NCBI RefSeq assembly: GCF_003112575.1
Contig: NZ_BEWC01000002.1
Location: 1,116,001-1,180,000 of the forward strand
Direction of reading: 5' to 3'
DNA: 64,000 bases
Origin: Streptomyces ardesiacus
Lineage (GTDB): Bacteria > Actinomycetota > Actinomycetes > Streptomycetales > Streptomycetaceae
In this document: positions 53,711-64,000 of the stretch, in pieces
How the letters are laid out: each line of letters opens with the position of its first letter
Position numbering within the stretch: the first letter of the stretch is position 1
Translations under genes and position numbers: made by a program
Notes under the pieces: model-generated
Database searches by the model: none
The model's input: the letters and a program-made list of their open reading frames with translations, nothing else
Told to the model about the DNA's origin: nothing

Positions 53711-54936
53711 CCGTCCGCACCCCCGTCGCGATCACCGGGCTGGGCCTGGTCACCCCCGGCGGAGAGGGAGCGGAGGCGACCTGGGAAGCGGTGTGCGCGG
53801 GAACCGGCACCGCCGCCCCGGACCCCCTCCTCACCGGCCTGCCCGTCGACTTCTCCTGCCGGGTCCCGCTGAGCGAGGAGGAACTGGACCGGCGGGTCGG
53901 ACGCCGCTCGTGGCGCATGGGGCGCTCCGCGAAGCTCGCCGTCCTCGCCGCCCGGGAGGCCGTGCGCGACGCCGGTCACCGGCCCGCCGACTGGGACGGC
54001 GCCCGCGTCGCCACGATCCTCGGCTGCGGCATGGGCTGCGTGGACAAGTGGGAGGAGCAGGGCAGGCGCCTGGAGGAGCGCGGCCCCGACTTCGTCTCGC
54101 CCCTCGCCATCCCCCTGGTCCTGCCCAACCTCGGCACCGGCGAGGTCTCCATCGACCTCGGGGCCCGGGGCATCGGCCTCGCCCCCGCCACCGCCTGCGC
54201 CTCCGGGGCGACGGCCCTCGCGCTGGCCCGTGACCTGCTGGCGGCCGGCCTGTGCGACGTGGCCGTGGCCGGCGGCGTCGAAGCGGGCGTCAGCCGGCTG
54301 TCCACCACCGGCTTCTGGCGCATGGGTGCCCTCTCCGAACGCCGCGCCGCGCCCGCGGAGGCGTCCCGGCCGTTCGCCGCCGACCGCGACGGCTTCGTCG
54401 TGGGGGAGGGCGCCGGGGTGCTGGTCCTCGAACGCGCCGCCGACGCCGCGGCCCGCGGCAAGCCGCCCCGCGCCCTGCTCGCGGGCTGCGGCAGCACCTC
54501 CGACGCCCACCACCCCACCGCGCCGTCCCCGGACGGGCGGGGAGCGGAGGCGGCCCTGCGCACCGCGCTCGCCGAGGCCGGGCTCGCCCCGCACGACGTC
54601 GACCACGTCAACGCCCACGGCACCTCCACGCCGCTCAACGACGCCGCCGAGGCCGACCTGATCGCGCGGGTCCTGCCGCACCGGCCCAGCGTCACCGCGG
54701 CCAAGGGGGTCCTCGGGCACAGCCTCGGCGCCGCCGGGGGGATCGAGGCCGCGCTGACCGTGCTGACCCTGCAGCACCGCCGCGTCCCGCCGGTCGCCAA
54801 CCTGGAGGCTCCCGCGCCCGGGTTCGACCTCGACTGCGTCGTGAAGCAGCCCCGCCGCCAGGAGGTCCGCGCCGCGGTCAGCCACTCCTTCGGCTTCGGC
54901 GGGCACAACGTCGTCCTCGCGCTGACCCGCCCGTAG
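53707..54936 (+). CDS. FabF-type beta-ketoacyl-ACP synthase II
   Basis: A 409-residue elongating ketosynthase. The catalytic triad is present: C164 in ATACASGATA, H304 in NAHGTSTPLND and H338 in GVLGHSLGAAGG, plus K333. Length and ends are normal for FabF. Housekeeping FabF normally sits with fabD, fabH and acpP; here it stands alone with ACP 2 at the end of the ole cluster, so it is probably a dedicated chain-extender that sets the length of one pathway substrate. Last gene; 27 bases separate it from the convergent permease. Confidence 0.9.
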   Translation: MTVRTPVAITGLGLVTPGGEGAEATWEAVCAGTGTAAPDPLLTGLPVDFSCRVPLSEEELDRRVGRRSWRMGRSAKLAVLAAREAVRDAGHRPADWDGARVATILGCGMGCVDKWEEQGRRLEERGPDFVSPLAIPLVLPNLGTGEVSIDLGARGIGLAPATACASGATALALARDLLAAGLCDVAVAGGVEAGVSRLSTTGFWRMGALSERRAAPAEASRPFAADRDGFVVGEGAGVLVLERAADAAARGKPPRALLAGCGSTSDAHHPTAPSPDGRGAEAALRTALAEAGLAPHDVDHVNAHGTSTPLNDAAEADLIARVLPHRPSVTAAKGVLGHSLGAAGGIEAALTVLTLQHRRVPPVANLEAPAPGFDLDCVVKQPRRQEVRAAVSHSFGFGGHNVVLALTRP

Positions 54937-54963
54937 CCCCCCGGACGGGGTGCCCGCGGGGCC

Positions 54964-56415
54964 TCAGACGGTCACGGTCCCGGCTCGTTCCGCCGGCTCG
55001 GCGGGGCGCTCCGGGACGACCGCCGAGGGCTTCGGCAGCACGACGTACAGCAGACCGGAGATCACCACCGTGGCCACCCAGCCCAGGCCGTACTCGCCGA
55101 CGACGTTGTTCGCCGCGAGCGGGCCGGTGAACCAGTCGGACGTGGTGAACATCAGACCGGCGGCCAGGCCCACCGCCCAGGCGGCGACGGCGGCGGGGGA
55201 GAAGCCGCCCCGGTACCAGTAGGCGCTGGTGCGGCCGGTGTCGGCGAGGGCCGCGCCGTCGTACTCCCGGCCGCGCAGCAGGTCCGCGCCGAAGACGCCG
55301 ACCCAGGCGGAGAAGGCGACCGCGAGCAGCGACAGGAAGGCGATGAAGGAGCCCATGAAGCTGGTCGCCACCAGCATCAGCACGCCGCCGAAGACCAGCG
55401 AGATCACGGCGTTGACCGAGACCGCCCAGTGCCGCGGGACCTTGAAGCCCAGGGTCTGCGCGGTGAAGCCGGCCGAGTACATCGACATCGAGTTGATCAG
55501 CAGCATGCCGATCAGCGCGATCAGCAGGTACGGCACCGCGATCCAGGTGGGCAGGATCTCGCCGAGGAAGGAGACCGGGTCGGCGGCCGAGGCCAGGTCC
55601 GGCGTGGAGACGGCCATGATCATGCCCATCAGGACCATGGGCAGCACGACGATGCCGGCCCCGCCGACCGTGACGCCCACGAGCCCCTTCGAGGACGCCG
55701 TGCGCGGCAGGTAGCGGGTGAAGTCGGGAGCGGAGGGGATCCAGCTGACCCCGCCGGCCGCGATCAGACCCACGCCCGTGATCATCGCGGCCACCGAGCC
55801 GGCCGACCGGCCGAAGACCGCGGACCAGTCCGTGTCCACGACCAGGTAGCCCAGCACGAGCACGGAGAAGGCGCCGAAGAGGTACGTCGCGTACTTGTTG
55901 CACTTCTGCACGGCGTTGATGCCCAGTCCCGAGATCGCGAACGTCGCCACGACGAAGGCGAGCAGCGTCACCATGTCCAGCACGCTGTTCGCGCGTATGC
56001 CGAACACGATGTCCAGCACGGTGAGCAGGGCGTACGCGCCGGTCACCGCGTTGATCGTCTCCCAGCCCCAGCGGGCGACCCAGATCAGCGAGCCCGGCAG
56101 CAGATTGCCCCGCTGCCCGAACACCGCGCGGGAGAGCGCCATGCCGGGCGCACCGCCCCGCTTGCCGGCGATGCCGATCAGGCCCACCAGGCCGTACGAC
56201 ACGACGGGCGCCGCGGCCGCGACGACCAGGGCCTGCCAGAAGTTGAGCCCGTACGCCACGACGAGGCTCGCGCCCATCGTGAGCAGCAGCACGCTGATGT
56301 TGGCGCCGACCCAGGTCGGGAACAGGTCGCGGATCCGGGCGGTGCGCTCGTGGTCGGGCACCTGCTCGATGCCGCGGGTTTCCAGGGCGCCTTCGTTCTC
56401 GGCGGTCTTGCTCAT
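54964..56415 (-). CDS. NCS1-type purine-cytosine permease family transporter
   Basis: A 483-residue, 12-segment transporter of the nucleobase:cation symporter 1 family. It begins with an acidic cytoplasmic tail, then LFPTWVGANISVLLLTMG, GSLIWVARWGWETINAVTG, and the PSAPDFTRYLPR block near residue 220. The family carries cytosine, purines, hydantoins or thiamine precursors. Substrate not predictable, but CodB-like proteins are the closest group by eye. ATG at 56415. It closes the right side of the accessory cluster and is divergent from ftsY. Confidence 0.88.
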   Translation of the reverse strand: MSKTAENEGALETRGIEQVPDHERTARIRDLFPTWVGANISVLLLTMGASLVVAYGLNFWQALVVAAAAPVVSYGLVGLIGIAGKRGGAPGMALSRAVFGQRGNLLPGSLIWVARWGWETINAVTGAYALLTVLDIVFGIRANSVLDMVTLLAFVVATFAISGLGINAVQKCNKYATYLFGAFSVLVLGYLVVDTDWSAVFGRSAGSVAAMITGVGLIAAGGVSWIPSAPDFTRYLPRTASSKGLVGVTVGGAGIVVLPMVLMGMIMAVSTPDLASAADPVSFLGEILPTWIAVPYLLIALIGMLLINSMSMYSAGFTAQTLGFKVPRHWAVSVNAVISLVFGGVLMLVATSFMGSFIAFLSLLAVAFSAWVGVFGADLLRGREYDGAALADTGRTSAYWYRGGFSPAAVAAWAVGLAAGLMFTTSDWFTGPLAANNVVGEYGLGWVATVVISGLLYVVLPKPSAVVPERPAEPAERAGTVTV

Positions 56416-56599
56416 GTGGGGGGTCCGTGCCTCGATCGTGGGGGAGAGGGGACGGTCGGGACTCTACGCGCGTTGACGCATCCTCTTCCATCGTACTTTG
56501 ATCCGACTCGTTCCTTCCAGGGCCCTTTGTCCTTCGGACGAAACCACAAGGAGCCGACAGCCGGGACCCGTGCCGGGGGTCACGCATACTGGACGCGTT

Positions 56600-57808
56600 A
56601 TGGAAATCGTCATCCTTGCTGTAGTCATCGCCGTGGTCGTGATCGGCGCGCTCGGCGGGCTGGTGGTCGGCAGCCGCCGCAAGAAGCAGCTGCCTCCGCC
56701 GCCGCCCGCGACGCCCGACATCACCGCCCCTCCGGCCGAGCCGCACGTCGGCGAAGAGGCCGAGACGCCGCGCGACGAAACGCGCCGGACGATAGAGGAG
56801 GTCGACCTCCCGGACGGCGGCACCGCCACCGTCGAGGAGCCGCCCGTCGTCGAAGAGCTCGAGATCCCGCAGATCGAGGTTCCCGAGCCCACCGCCGGCC
56901 GTCTGGTCCGGCTCCGTGCCCGCCTCTCCCGCTCGCAGAACGCGCTCGGCAAGGGACTGCTGACCCTGCTGTCCCGGGAGCACCTCGACGAGGACACCTG
57001 GGAGGAGATCGAGGACACGCTGCTCACCGCCGACGTCGGCGTGCAGCCCACCCAGGAGCTGGTCGAGCGGTTGCGCGAGCGGGTGAAGGTGCTCGGCACC
57101 CGCACCCCCGAGGAGCTGCGCGGACTGCTGCGCGAGGAGCTGATCAACCTCGTCGGCCCCGACATGGACCGCGAGGTCAAGACCGAACCCGCCACCGGCA
57201 GGCCCGGCATCGTGATGGTCGTCGGGGTCAACGGCACCGGCAAGACCACCACCACCGGCAAGCTCGCCCGTGTCCTGGTCGCCGACGGCCGCAGCGTCGT
57301 CCTCGGTGCCGCCGACACCTTCCGCGCCGCCGCCGCCGACCAGCTCCAGACCTGGGGCGAGCGCGTCGGCGCCCACACCGTGCGCGGGCCGGAGGCCGGC
57401 GACCCGGCGTCCGTGGCCTTCGACGCGGTCAAGGAGGGCAAGGAGCTGGGTTCGGACGTCGTGCTCATCGACACCGCCGGCCGCCTGCACACCAAGACCG
57501 GCCTCATGGACGAGCTGGGCAAGGTCAAGCGCGTCGTGGAGAAGCACGCGCCGCTGGACGAGGTGCTGCTCGTGCTCGACGCCACCACGGGCCAGAACGG
57601 GCTGATCCAGGCCCGGGTCTTCGCCGAGGTCGTGGACATCACGGGCATCGTGCTCACCAAGCTGGACGGCACGGCCAAGGGCGGCATCGTGGTCGCCGTG
57701 CAGCGCGAACTGGGCGTGCCGGTCAAGCTGATCGGGCTCGGCGAGGGCGCGGACGACCTGGCGCCGTTCGAGCCCGCGGCCTTCGTGGACGCCCTCATCG
57801 GCGAGTGA
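56600..57808 (+). CDS. ftsY: Signal recognition particle receptor FtsY
   Basis: A 402-residue SRP receptor GTPase. A hydrophobic N-terminal segment (IVILAVVIAVVVIGALGGLVVG) anchors it, an acidic Pro/Glu-rich linker follows, and the NG domain starts near residue 100. P-loop VVGVNGTGKTTTTGKLA near 207, ADTFRAAA, IDTAGRLHTKTGLMDEL, and TKLDGTAKGG. The length is typical. ATG at 56600. A bidirectional hairpin follows. Confidence 0.97.
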   Translation: MEIVILAVVIAVVVIGALGGLVVGSRRKKQLPPPPPATPDITAPPAEPHVGEEAETPRDETRRTIEEVDLPDGGTATVEEPPVVEELEIPQIEVPEPTAGRLVRLRARLSRSQNALGKGLLTLLSREHLDEDTWEEIEDTLLTADVGVQPTQELVERLRERVKVLGTRTPEELRGLLREELINLVGPDMDREVKTEPATGRPGIVMVVGVNGTGKTTTTGKLARVLVADGRSVVLGAADTFRAAAADQLQTWGERVGAHTVRGPEAGDPASVAFDAVKEGKELGSDVVLIDTAGRLHTKTGLMDELGKVKRVVEKHAPLDEVLLVLDATTGQNGLIQARVFAEVVDITGIVLTKLDGTAKGGIVVAVQRELGVPVKLIGLGEGADDLAPFEPAAFVDALIGE

Positions 57809-57842
57809 CGCAGCCTGCGGCGCCTCGCGCACGCACGCGTGA

Positions 57843-57879
57843 GAAGCGCCCGCCTCCCGGACCGGGGGGCGGGCGCTTC
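57843..57879. terminator. Bidirectional terminator after ftsY
   Basis: Twelve-base stem GAAGCGCCCGCC / GGCGGGCGCTTC with a G/C-rich inner loop, between convergent ftsY and the prim-pol-like gene. Confidence 0.8.
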
Positions 57880-57911
57880 GCCGTGCCGGGGGTGTCCCCG
57901 GAGCCGGAGGG

Positions 57912-58583
57912 CTACGCCCGGGACCGGTGGGCCAGGTAGGCCAGCGTCCCCAGGAGCAGCCGGGCCGCCGGCGGCCGCGTGGCCGAGTCGAGGGCCGGGG
58001 GCCGCAGCCAGCGCACCGGGCCCCGGCCGCCGCGGTCGGAGGGCGGCGCCGTGATGTACGTACCCGGGCCGAGGGCGCGCAGGTCGAGGGCGGACGGATC
58101 GTCCCAGCCCATGCGGTACAGCAGCCGGGGCAGCTCGGCGGCGGCGCCCGGCGCGACGAAGAACTGGGCGCGGCCCTGCGGCGTCGCCGCGACCGGGCCG
58201 AGCGGGAGGCCCATGCGCTCCAGCCGGGCCAGCGCCCGCAGGCCGGCGGGCTCGGCCACCTCGATCACGTCGAAGGTCCGCCCGACCGCCAGCATCACCG
58301 CCGCGCCGGGATACCGCCCCCACGCCTCGCTCGCCTCGTCGAGCCGTGCACCGGCGGGAACCTCGGGCGCGAAGTCCAGGGGATGCGCGCCCGGTGCCGG
58401 GCAGTCGGGCAGGCCGCACGAGCAGGCGCCCGCGGCGGTCCGGGCGCCCGGGACCACGTCCCAGCCCCACAGCCCGGTGAACTCGGCCACAACGGTGCAC
58501 TCCGAGGCGCGGCCGCGGCGGCGCGCACCGGACCGGATCTCGCGCATGCCCCGACTGCTGCCGATGCCGATCGTGAAGCCCAT
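57912..58583 (-). CDS. Bifunctional DNA primase/polymerase N-terminal domain protein
   Basis: A 223-residue protein resembling the N-terminal prim-pol domain of replication proteins: FTGLWGWDVVPGARTA, the cysteine pair CSCGLPDC, and GAHPLDFAPEVP near residue 68. No helicase or C-terminal extension is present. It is common beside nsdA in Streptomyces, usually with no known role, and may be a plasmid or phage relic adopted by the core genome. ATG at 58583 with GGAGGGGG upstream. It is divergent from nsdA, with a 445-base gap. Confidence 0.8.
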   Translation of the reverse strand: MGFTIGIGSSRGMREIRSGARRRGRASECTVVAEFTGLWGWDVVPGARTAAGACSCGLPDCPAPGAHPLDFAPEVPAGARLDEASEAWGRYPGAAVMLAVGRTFDVIEVAEPAGLRALARLERMGLPLGPVAATPQGRAQFFVAPGAAAELPRLLYRMGWDDPSALDLRALGPGTYITAPPSDRGGRGPVRWLRPPALDSATRPPAARLLLGTLAYLAHRSRA

Positions 58584-59028
58584 GCCCCCTCCAACGGGTC
58601 CGGCGCGGCGGCGGTTACGCAGCGGACGCGAAACGTGACTCTCTGCTTCCCACTCCCCAGTCCCGAGCGATTCAGACAGCGTCCGGAAGCGCGCCGGGTA
58701 GTGCGTCCGGACGCGCACGCCCCGGTGTGCACCGTTGCACCGACTCCAGAGTGGCGTGTGTCAAGTGAATCGCGTCCCGGCCGCACTGAGTTCATTCGAA
58801 GGGGTGGCGAATGGTGGCGATTCCGTAATCGCCATGGCTGAACGAGTGATCGCGGGACTACTTTGAGTGCATGGAGCCTTGGGGCACATGCACGTGTGGG
58901 TATGCCGGAGGCAACCCGGTTCTCCGTTCGAAGGGTGGCAATCACCGGACGGGGCGCCGCGACCACCGGCATCCTGGCAGGGCTTGGCGCACTCGGCGAC
59001 AGGTGGTCTCAGGAATGGGGGCGTTCCA
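58584..59028. other. Gene-free region upstream of nsdA
   Basis: 445 bases with no supported gene; it holds the promoters of the prim-pol-like gene and nsdA. The stretch 58785-58870 is AT-richer. An open frame from 58867 joins nsdA in frame, but its start has no ribosome binding site, and NsdA normally begins at the GTG at 59029. Confidence 0.5.
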
Positions 59029-60528
59029 GTGAGTGGCAACGGCGGCAGCGGTACGAGCGCGGGGAGCGCGTCGCACCCCGACAAGCGCCCGAACGAGCTG
59101 CTCACGTCCTGGTTCGCCCGCAGCGGCTGGTCCAAGGGCGAGCTGGCCCGCCAGGTCAACCGCCGGGCCCGCCAGCTCGGCGCCAACCACATCTCCACCG
59201 ACACCTCGCGCGTGCGCCGCTGGCTCGACGGGGAGAACCCGCGCGAGCCCATCCCGCGGATCCTGTCCGAGCTGTTCTCCGAGCGTTTCGGCGTCGTCGT
59301 CTCCGTCGAGGACCTGGGTCTGCGCTCCACCCGGCCCACGCCCTCCGCGACCGGCGTCGACCTCCCCTGGACCGGCCCGCAGACCGTGGCCCTGCTCAGC
59401 GAGTTCTCGCGCAGCGACCTCATGCTGGCGCGGCGCGGCTTCCTCGGGAGCTCGCTGGCCCTGTCCGCGGGGCCGTCCCTCATCGAACCCATGCAGCGCT
59501 GGCTCGTCCCCACCCCCTCCGCCGGCCAGTCCGCCGCACGCGAGGCCGCCGCCCCCGGCTCCCGCGCGCGCGGGAGGCTGTCCCGGCCGGAGCTGGAGCT
59601 GCTGGAGTCCACGGCCGTCATGTTCCGCCGCTGGGACGCCCAGTGCGGCGGCGGTCTGCGCCGCAAGGCCGTCGTCGGCCAGCTGCACGAGGTCACCGAC
59701 CTGCTCCAGGAACCCCAGTCGGAGACCACCCGCGCCAAGCTCTTCAAGGTCGCCGCCGAGCTGGCCGAGCTGGCCGGCTGGATGTCGTACGACGTGGGGC
59801 TCCAGCCCACCGCCCAGAAGTACTTCGTGCTCGCCCTGCACGCCGCCAAGGAGGCCGGGGACCGGCCGCTGGGCTCGTACATCCTCTCCAGCATGAGCCG
59901 CCAGATGATCCACCTCGGCCGGCCCGAGGACGCCCTGGAACTGATCCACCTCGCGCAGTACGGCAGCCGCGACTGCGCCGGCCCCCGCACCCAGTCGATG
60001 CTGTACGCGATGGAGGCCCGCGCCTACGCCAACATGGGGCAGCCCGGCCGCACCAAGCGAGCGGTGCGCATGGCCGAGGACATCTTCGCCGAGGCCGACG
60101 AGTGGGACGAGCCGGACCCCGACTGGATCCGCTTCTTCTCCGAGGCCGAGCTGCACGGCGAGAACAGCCACTCCTTCCGCGACCTCGCCTACGTCGCGGG
60201 CCGCAGCCCCACCTACGCCTCCCTCGCCGACCCCCTGATGCGCCGGGCCGTAGAGCTGTTCGCCAAGGACGAGGAACACCAGCGTTCCTACGCGCTCAAC
60301 CTGATCGGCATGGCCACCGTGCACCTGCTGCGCCGCGAGCCCGAGGAGAGCGCCGTCCTCGCCAAGGAGGCCATGGGCATCGCCAAGAAGGTCCGCTCCG
60401 AACGCGTCAACACCCGCATCCGCAAGACCGTCGACACGGCCGTACGCGATTTCGGCGACCTCGGTGAGGTCGTCGACCTCACCGAACGGCTCGCCGTCGA
60501 GCTGCCGGAGACCGCCGAAGCGGTCTGA
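59029..60528 (+). CDS. nsdA: Negative regulator of antibiotic production NsdA
   Basis: A 499-residue protein matching S. coelicolor NsdA in length and start. N-terminal DNA-binding-like region (PNELLTSWFARSGWSKGELARQVNRRARQLG, then VRRWLDGENP) followed by tetratricopeptide-type helices from about residue 200 (AKLFKVAAELAELAGWMSYDVGLQPTAQKYFVLALHAA). Loss of NsdA raises actinorhodin, CDA and methylenomycin in S. coelicolor. Its direct target is not established. GTG at 59029 has a poor site. amtB is 395 bases downstream. Confidence 0.95.
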   Translation: MSGNGGSGTSAGSASHPDKRPNELLTSWFARSGWSKGELARQVNRRARQLGANHISTDTSRVRRWLDGENPREPIPRILSELFSERFGVVVSVEDLGLRSTRPTPSATGVDLPWTGPQTVALLSEFSRSDLMLARRGFLGSSLALSAGPSLIEPMQRWLVPTPSAGQSAAREAAAPGSRARGRLSRPELELLESTAVMFRRWDAQCGGGLRRKAVVGQLHEVTDLLQEPQSETTRAKLFKVAAELAELAGWMSYDVGLQPTAQKYFVLALHAAKEAGDRPLGSYILSSMSRQMIHLGRPEDALELIHLAQYGSRDCAGPRTQSMLYAMEARAYANMGQPGRTKRAVRMAEDIFAEADEWDEPDPDWIRFFSEAELHGENSHSFRDLAYVAGRSPTYASLADPLMRRAVELFAKDEEHQRSYALNLIGMATVHLLRREPEESAVLAKEAMGIAKKVRSERVNTRIRKTVDTAVRDFGDLGEVVDLTERLAVELPETAEAV

Positions 60529-62605
<2,077 letters not shown>

Positions 62606-62632
62606 CACGACGGACGGACAAGGAGTCGCCGG

Positions 62633-64000
62633 GTGACGAGTACGGACGTGACGCGACGAGCAGAAGGCCCGGAACCCGGCGGCTACGCGGCGGCCCGGCT
62701 GCGCCTCCTCACCGAGGGGGCGCGGTCCGGGCCGCCGCGCCGCAGGGCACTGGCCGAACTGACCGACGCCTGGCTGGCCGGCCTCTTCGGCGCGGCCACC
62801 GAACACCGCACGGGTGTCTCCCTCGTCGCGGTCGGCGGCTACGGGCGCGGCGAACTGTCCCCGCGCAGCGACCTGGACCTGCTCCTGCTGCACGACGGCC
62901 GGGACGACAAGGCCGTCGCCGCCCTCGCCGACCGCCTCTGGTACCCGGTCTGGGACCTCGGCATCGACCTCGACCACTCCGTCCGCACCCCGCAGCAGGC
63001 CCGCAGGACGGCGGGCGAGGACCTGAAGGTCCACCTCGGGCTCCTGGACGCCCGCCACCTCGCCGGAGACCTCGGCCTCACCGCCGCCCTGCGCACCACC
63101 GCCCTCGCCGACTGGCGCAACCAGGCCCCCAGGCGCCTGCCCGAACTCCGGGACCTGTGCGCCGAGCGCGCCGAACGCCAGGGCGAACTGCGGTTCCTGC
63201 TGGAACCCGACCTCAAGGAGGCCCGGGGCGGCCTGCGCGACGCCACCGCCCTGCGCGCCGTCGCCGCGTCCTGGCTCGCCGACGCCCCGCGCGAGGGCCT
63301 CGCCGACGCCCGGCGCCGGCTGCTCGACGTACGCGACGCCCTCCACCTGGCCACCGGCCGGGCCACCGACCGGCTGGCCCTCCAGGAACACGACGAGGTG
63401 GCCGCCGCACTGGGCCTCCTGGACGCCGACGCGCTGCTGCGGCAGGTGTACGAGGCGGCCCGTGTCATCTCCTACGCGGGCGACGTCACCTGGCGCGAAG
63501 TGGGGCGCGTCCTGCGCGCACGCTCCGTGCGGCCGCGGCTGCGGGCCCTGATGAACGGCGGCAGACCGGCCGCCGAGCGCTCCCCCCTCGCCGAGGGCGT
63601 CGTGGAGCAGGACGGCGAGGTGGTACTCGCCCGCACCGCGCGCCCCGAACGCGACCCCGTACTCCCGCTGCGCGCCGCGGCCGCCGCCGCGCAGGCCGGC
63701 CTCCCGCTCTCCCTGCACGCCGTCCGGCGCCTGGCGGCCACCGCGCGCCCCCTGCCCGCGCCCTGGCCCGCCGAGGCCCGCGAGCAACTGGTGACCCTGC
63801 TCGGCTCGGGCCGGCCCACGGTGCAGGTCTGGGAGGCGCTGGAGGCCGAGGGCCTGGTCACCCGGCTGCTGCCCGACTGGGAACGGGTCCGCTGCCGTCC
63901 GCAGCGCAACGCCGTGCACCTGTGGACCGTCGACCGGCACCTGATCGAGACCGCCGTCCGCGCCGCCGGGTTCACCCGCCGCGTGCACCGCCCCGACCTG
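62633..64000 (+). CDS. glnD: PII adenylyltransferase GlnD (partial)
   Basis: The first 456 codons of a large PII-modifying enzyme; the gene runs off the right edge. The nucleotidyltransferase motif VAVGGYGRGELSPRSDLDLLLLHD is near residue 66-88, with LEPDLKEARGGLRDATAL near 193. The HD and ACT domains would lie beyond the edge. In Streptomyces it adenylylates GlnK at Y51. GTG at 62633 with AGGAG seven bases upstream. Third gene of the nitrogen operon. Confidence 0.94.
   Translation, partial: MTSTDVTRRAEGPEPGGYAAARLRLLTEGARSGPPRRRALAELTDAWLAGLFGAATEHRTGVSLVAVGGYGRGELSPRSDLDLLLLHDGRDDKAVAALADRLWYPVWDLGIDLDHSVRTPQQARRTAGEDLKVHLGLLDARHLAGDLGLTAALRTTALADWRNQAPRRLPELRDLCAERAERQGELRFLLEPDLKEARGGLRDATALRAVAASWLADAPREGLADARRRLLDVRDALHLATGRATDRLALQEHDEVAAALGLLDADALLRQVYEAARVISYAGDVTWREVGRVLRARSVRPRLRALMNGGRPAAERSPLAEGVVEQDGEVVLARTARPERDPVLPLRAAAAAAQAGLPLSLHAVRRLAATARPLPAPWPAEAREQLVTLLGSGRPTVQVWEALEAEGLVTRLLPDWERVRCRPQRNAVHLWTVDRHLIETAVRAAGFTRRVHRPDL

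Noticed and set aside
44752..54936. Lipstatin-type beta-lactone cluster
   Set aside because: No NRPS and no formyltransferase gene is present, and OleB is present; a hydrocarbon route fits better, although a free beta-lactone is not excluded.
44752..54936. Type II polyketide cluster
   Set aside because: There is only one FabF-like ketosynthase, without a chain-length factor, ketoreductase or cyclase.

Overview
The window is a piece of a Streptomyces chromosome. The DNA is very GC-rich with strong G/C bias at third codon positions. The gene set includes tandem conservons, ndgR-leuCD, hupS with a lysine-rich tail, an absB-type rnc, smc, glcP, nsdA and amtB-glnK-glnD, and the order matches, from memory, the S. 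coelicolor SCO554x to SCO558x interval. Both edges cut genes: a conservon kinase on the left and glnD on the right.

Layout. 1-9.0 kb: minus-strand conservons, a complete cvnABCD and the kinase of a second. 9.6-13.5 kb: a small repeat-bearing protein, an FAH hydrolase, gltX, a RidA-like protein and a HAD hydrolase. 13.6-14.1 kb: five tRNA genes (2 Gln, 3 Glu). 14.2-20.8 kb: a MerR/DUF4188 pair, ndgR with leuCD, hupS and cofC. 20.9-26.3 kb: plsC-gpsA-ddl and thiL-thiD. 26.7-36.3 kb: rpmB, fakA-recG-rsmD-coaD, a coiled-coil protein, DUF177-rpmF-rnc and mutM. 36.3-44.5 kb: an HxlR regulator, a CAP-domain membrane protein, acyP, smc and glcP. 54.9-64 kb: an NCS1 permease, ftsY, a prim-pol-like protein, nsdA and the nitrogen operon amtB-glnK-glnD.

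The accessory part is 44.7-54.9 kb, ten genes lying between glcP and the permease/ftsY core. They encode an OleA-like thiolase, a fatty acyl-AMP ligase, an acyl carrier protein (ACP), two acyl-ACP desaturases facing each other across a terminator, OleB, OleC and OleD homologues, a second ACP and a FabF-type ketosynthase. Almost all junctions are 1-4 base overlaps. Read together, the ligase could load a fatty acid on an ACP, the desaturases add double bonds, OleA condenses two chains head to head, OleD reduces, OleC forms a beta-lactone and OleB decarboxylates it to an internal alkene. The expected product is a long polyunsaturated hydrocarbon or its beta-lactone. This is the best candidate for an undescribed system here.

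Three genes whose S. coelicolor counterparts control antibiotic production (ndgR, rnc/absB, nsdA) also lie in the window, alongside nitrogen control (a GlnR-box-like site before amtB) and candidate operators upstream of glcP and the MerR pair. No insertion sequence, integrase, CRISPR array or origin was seen.
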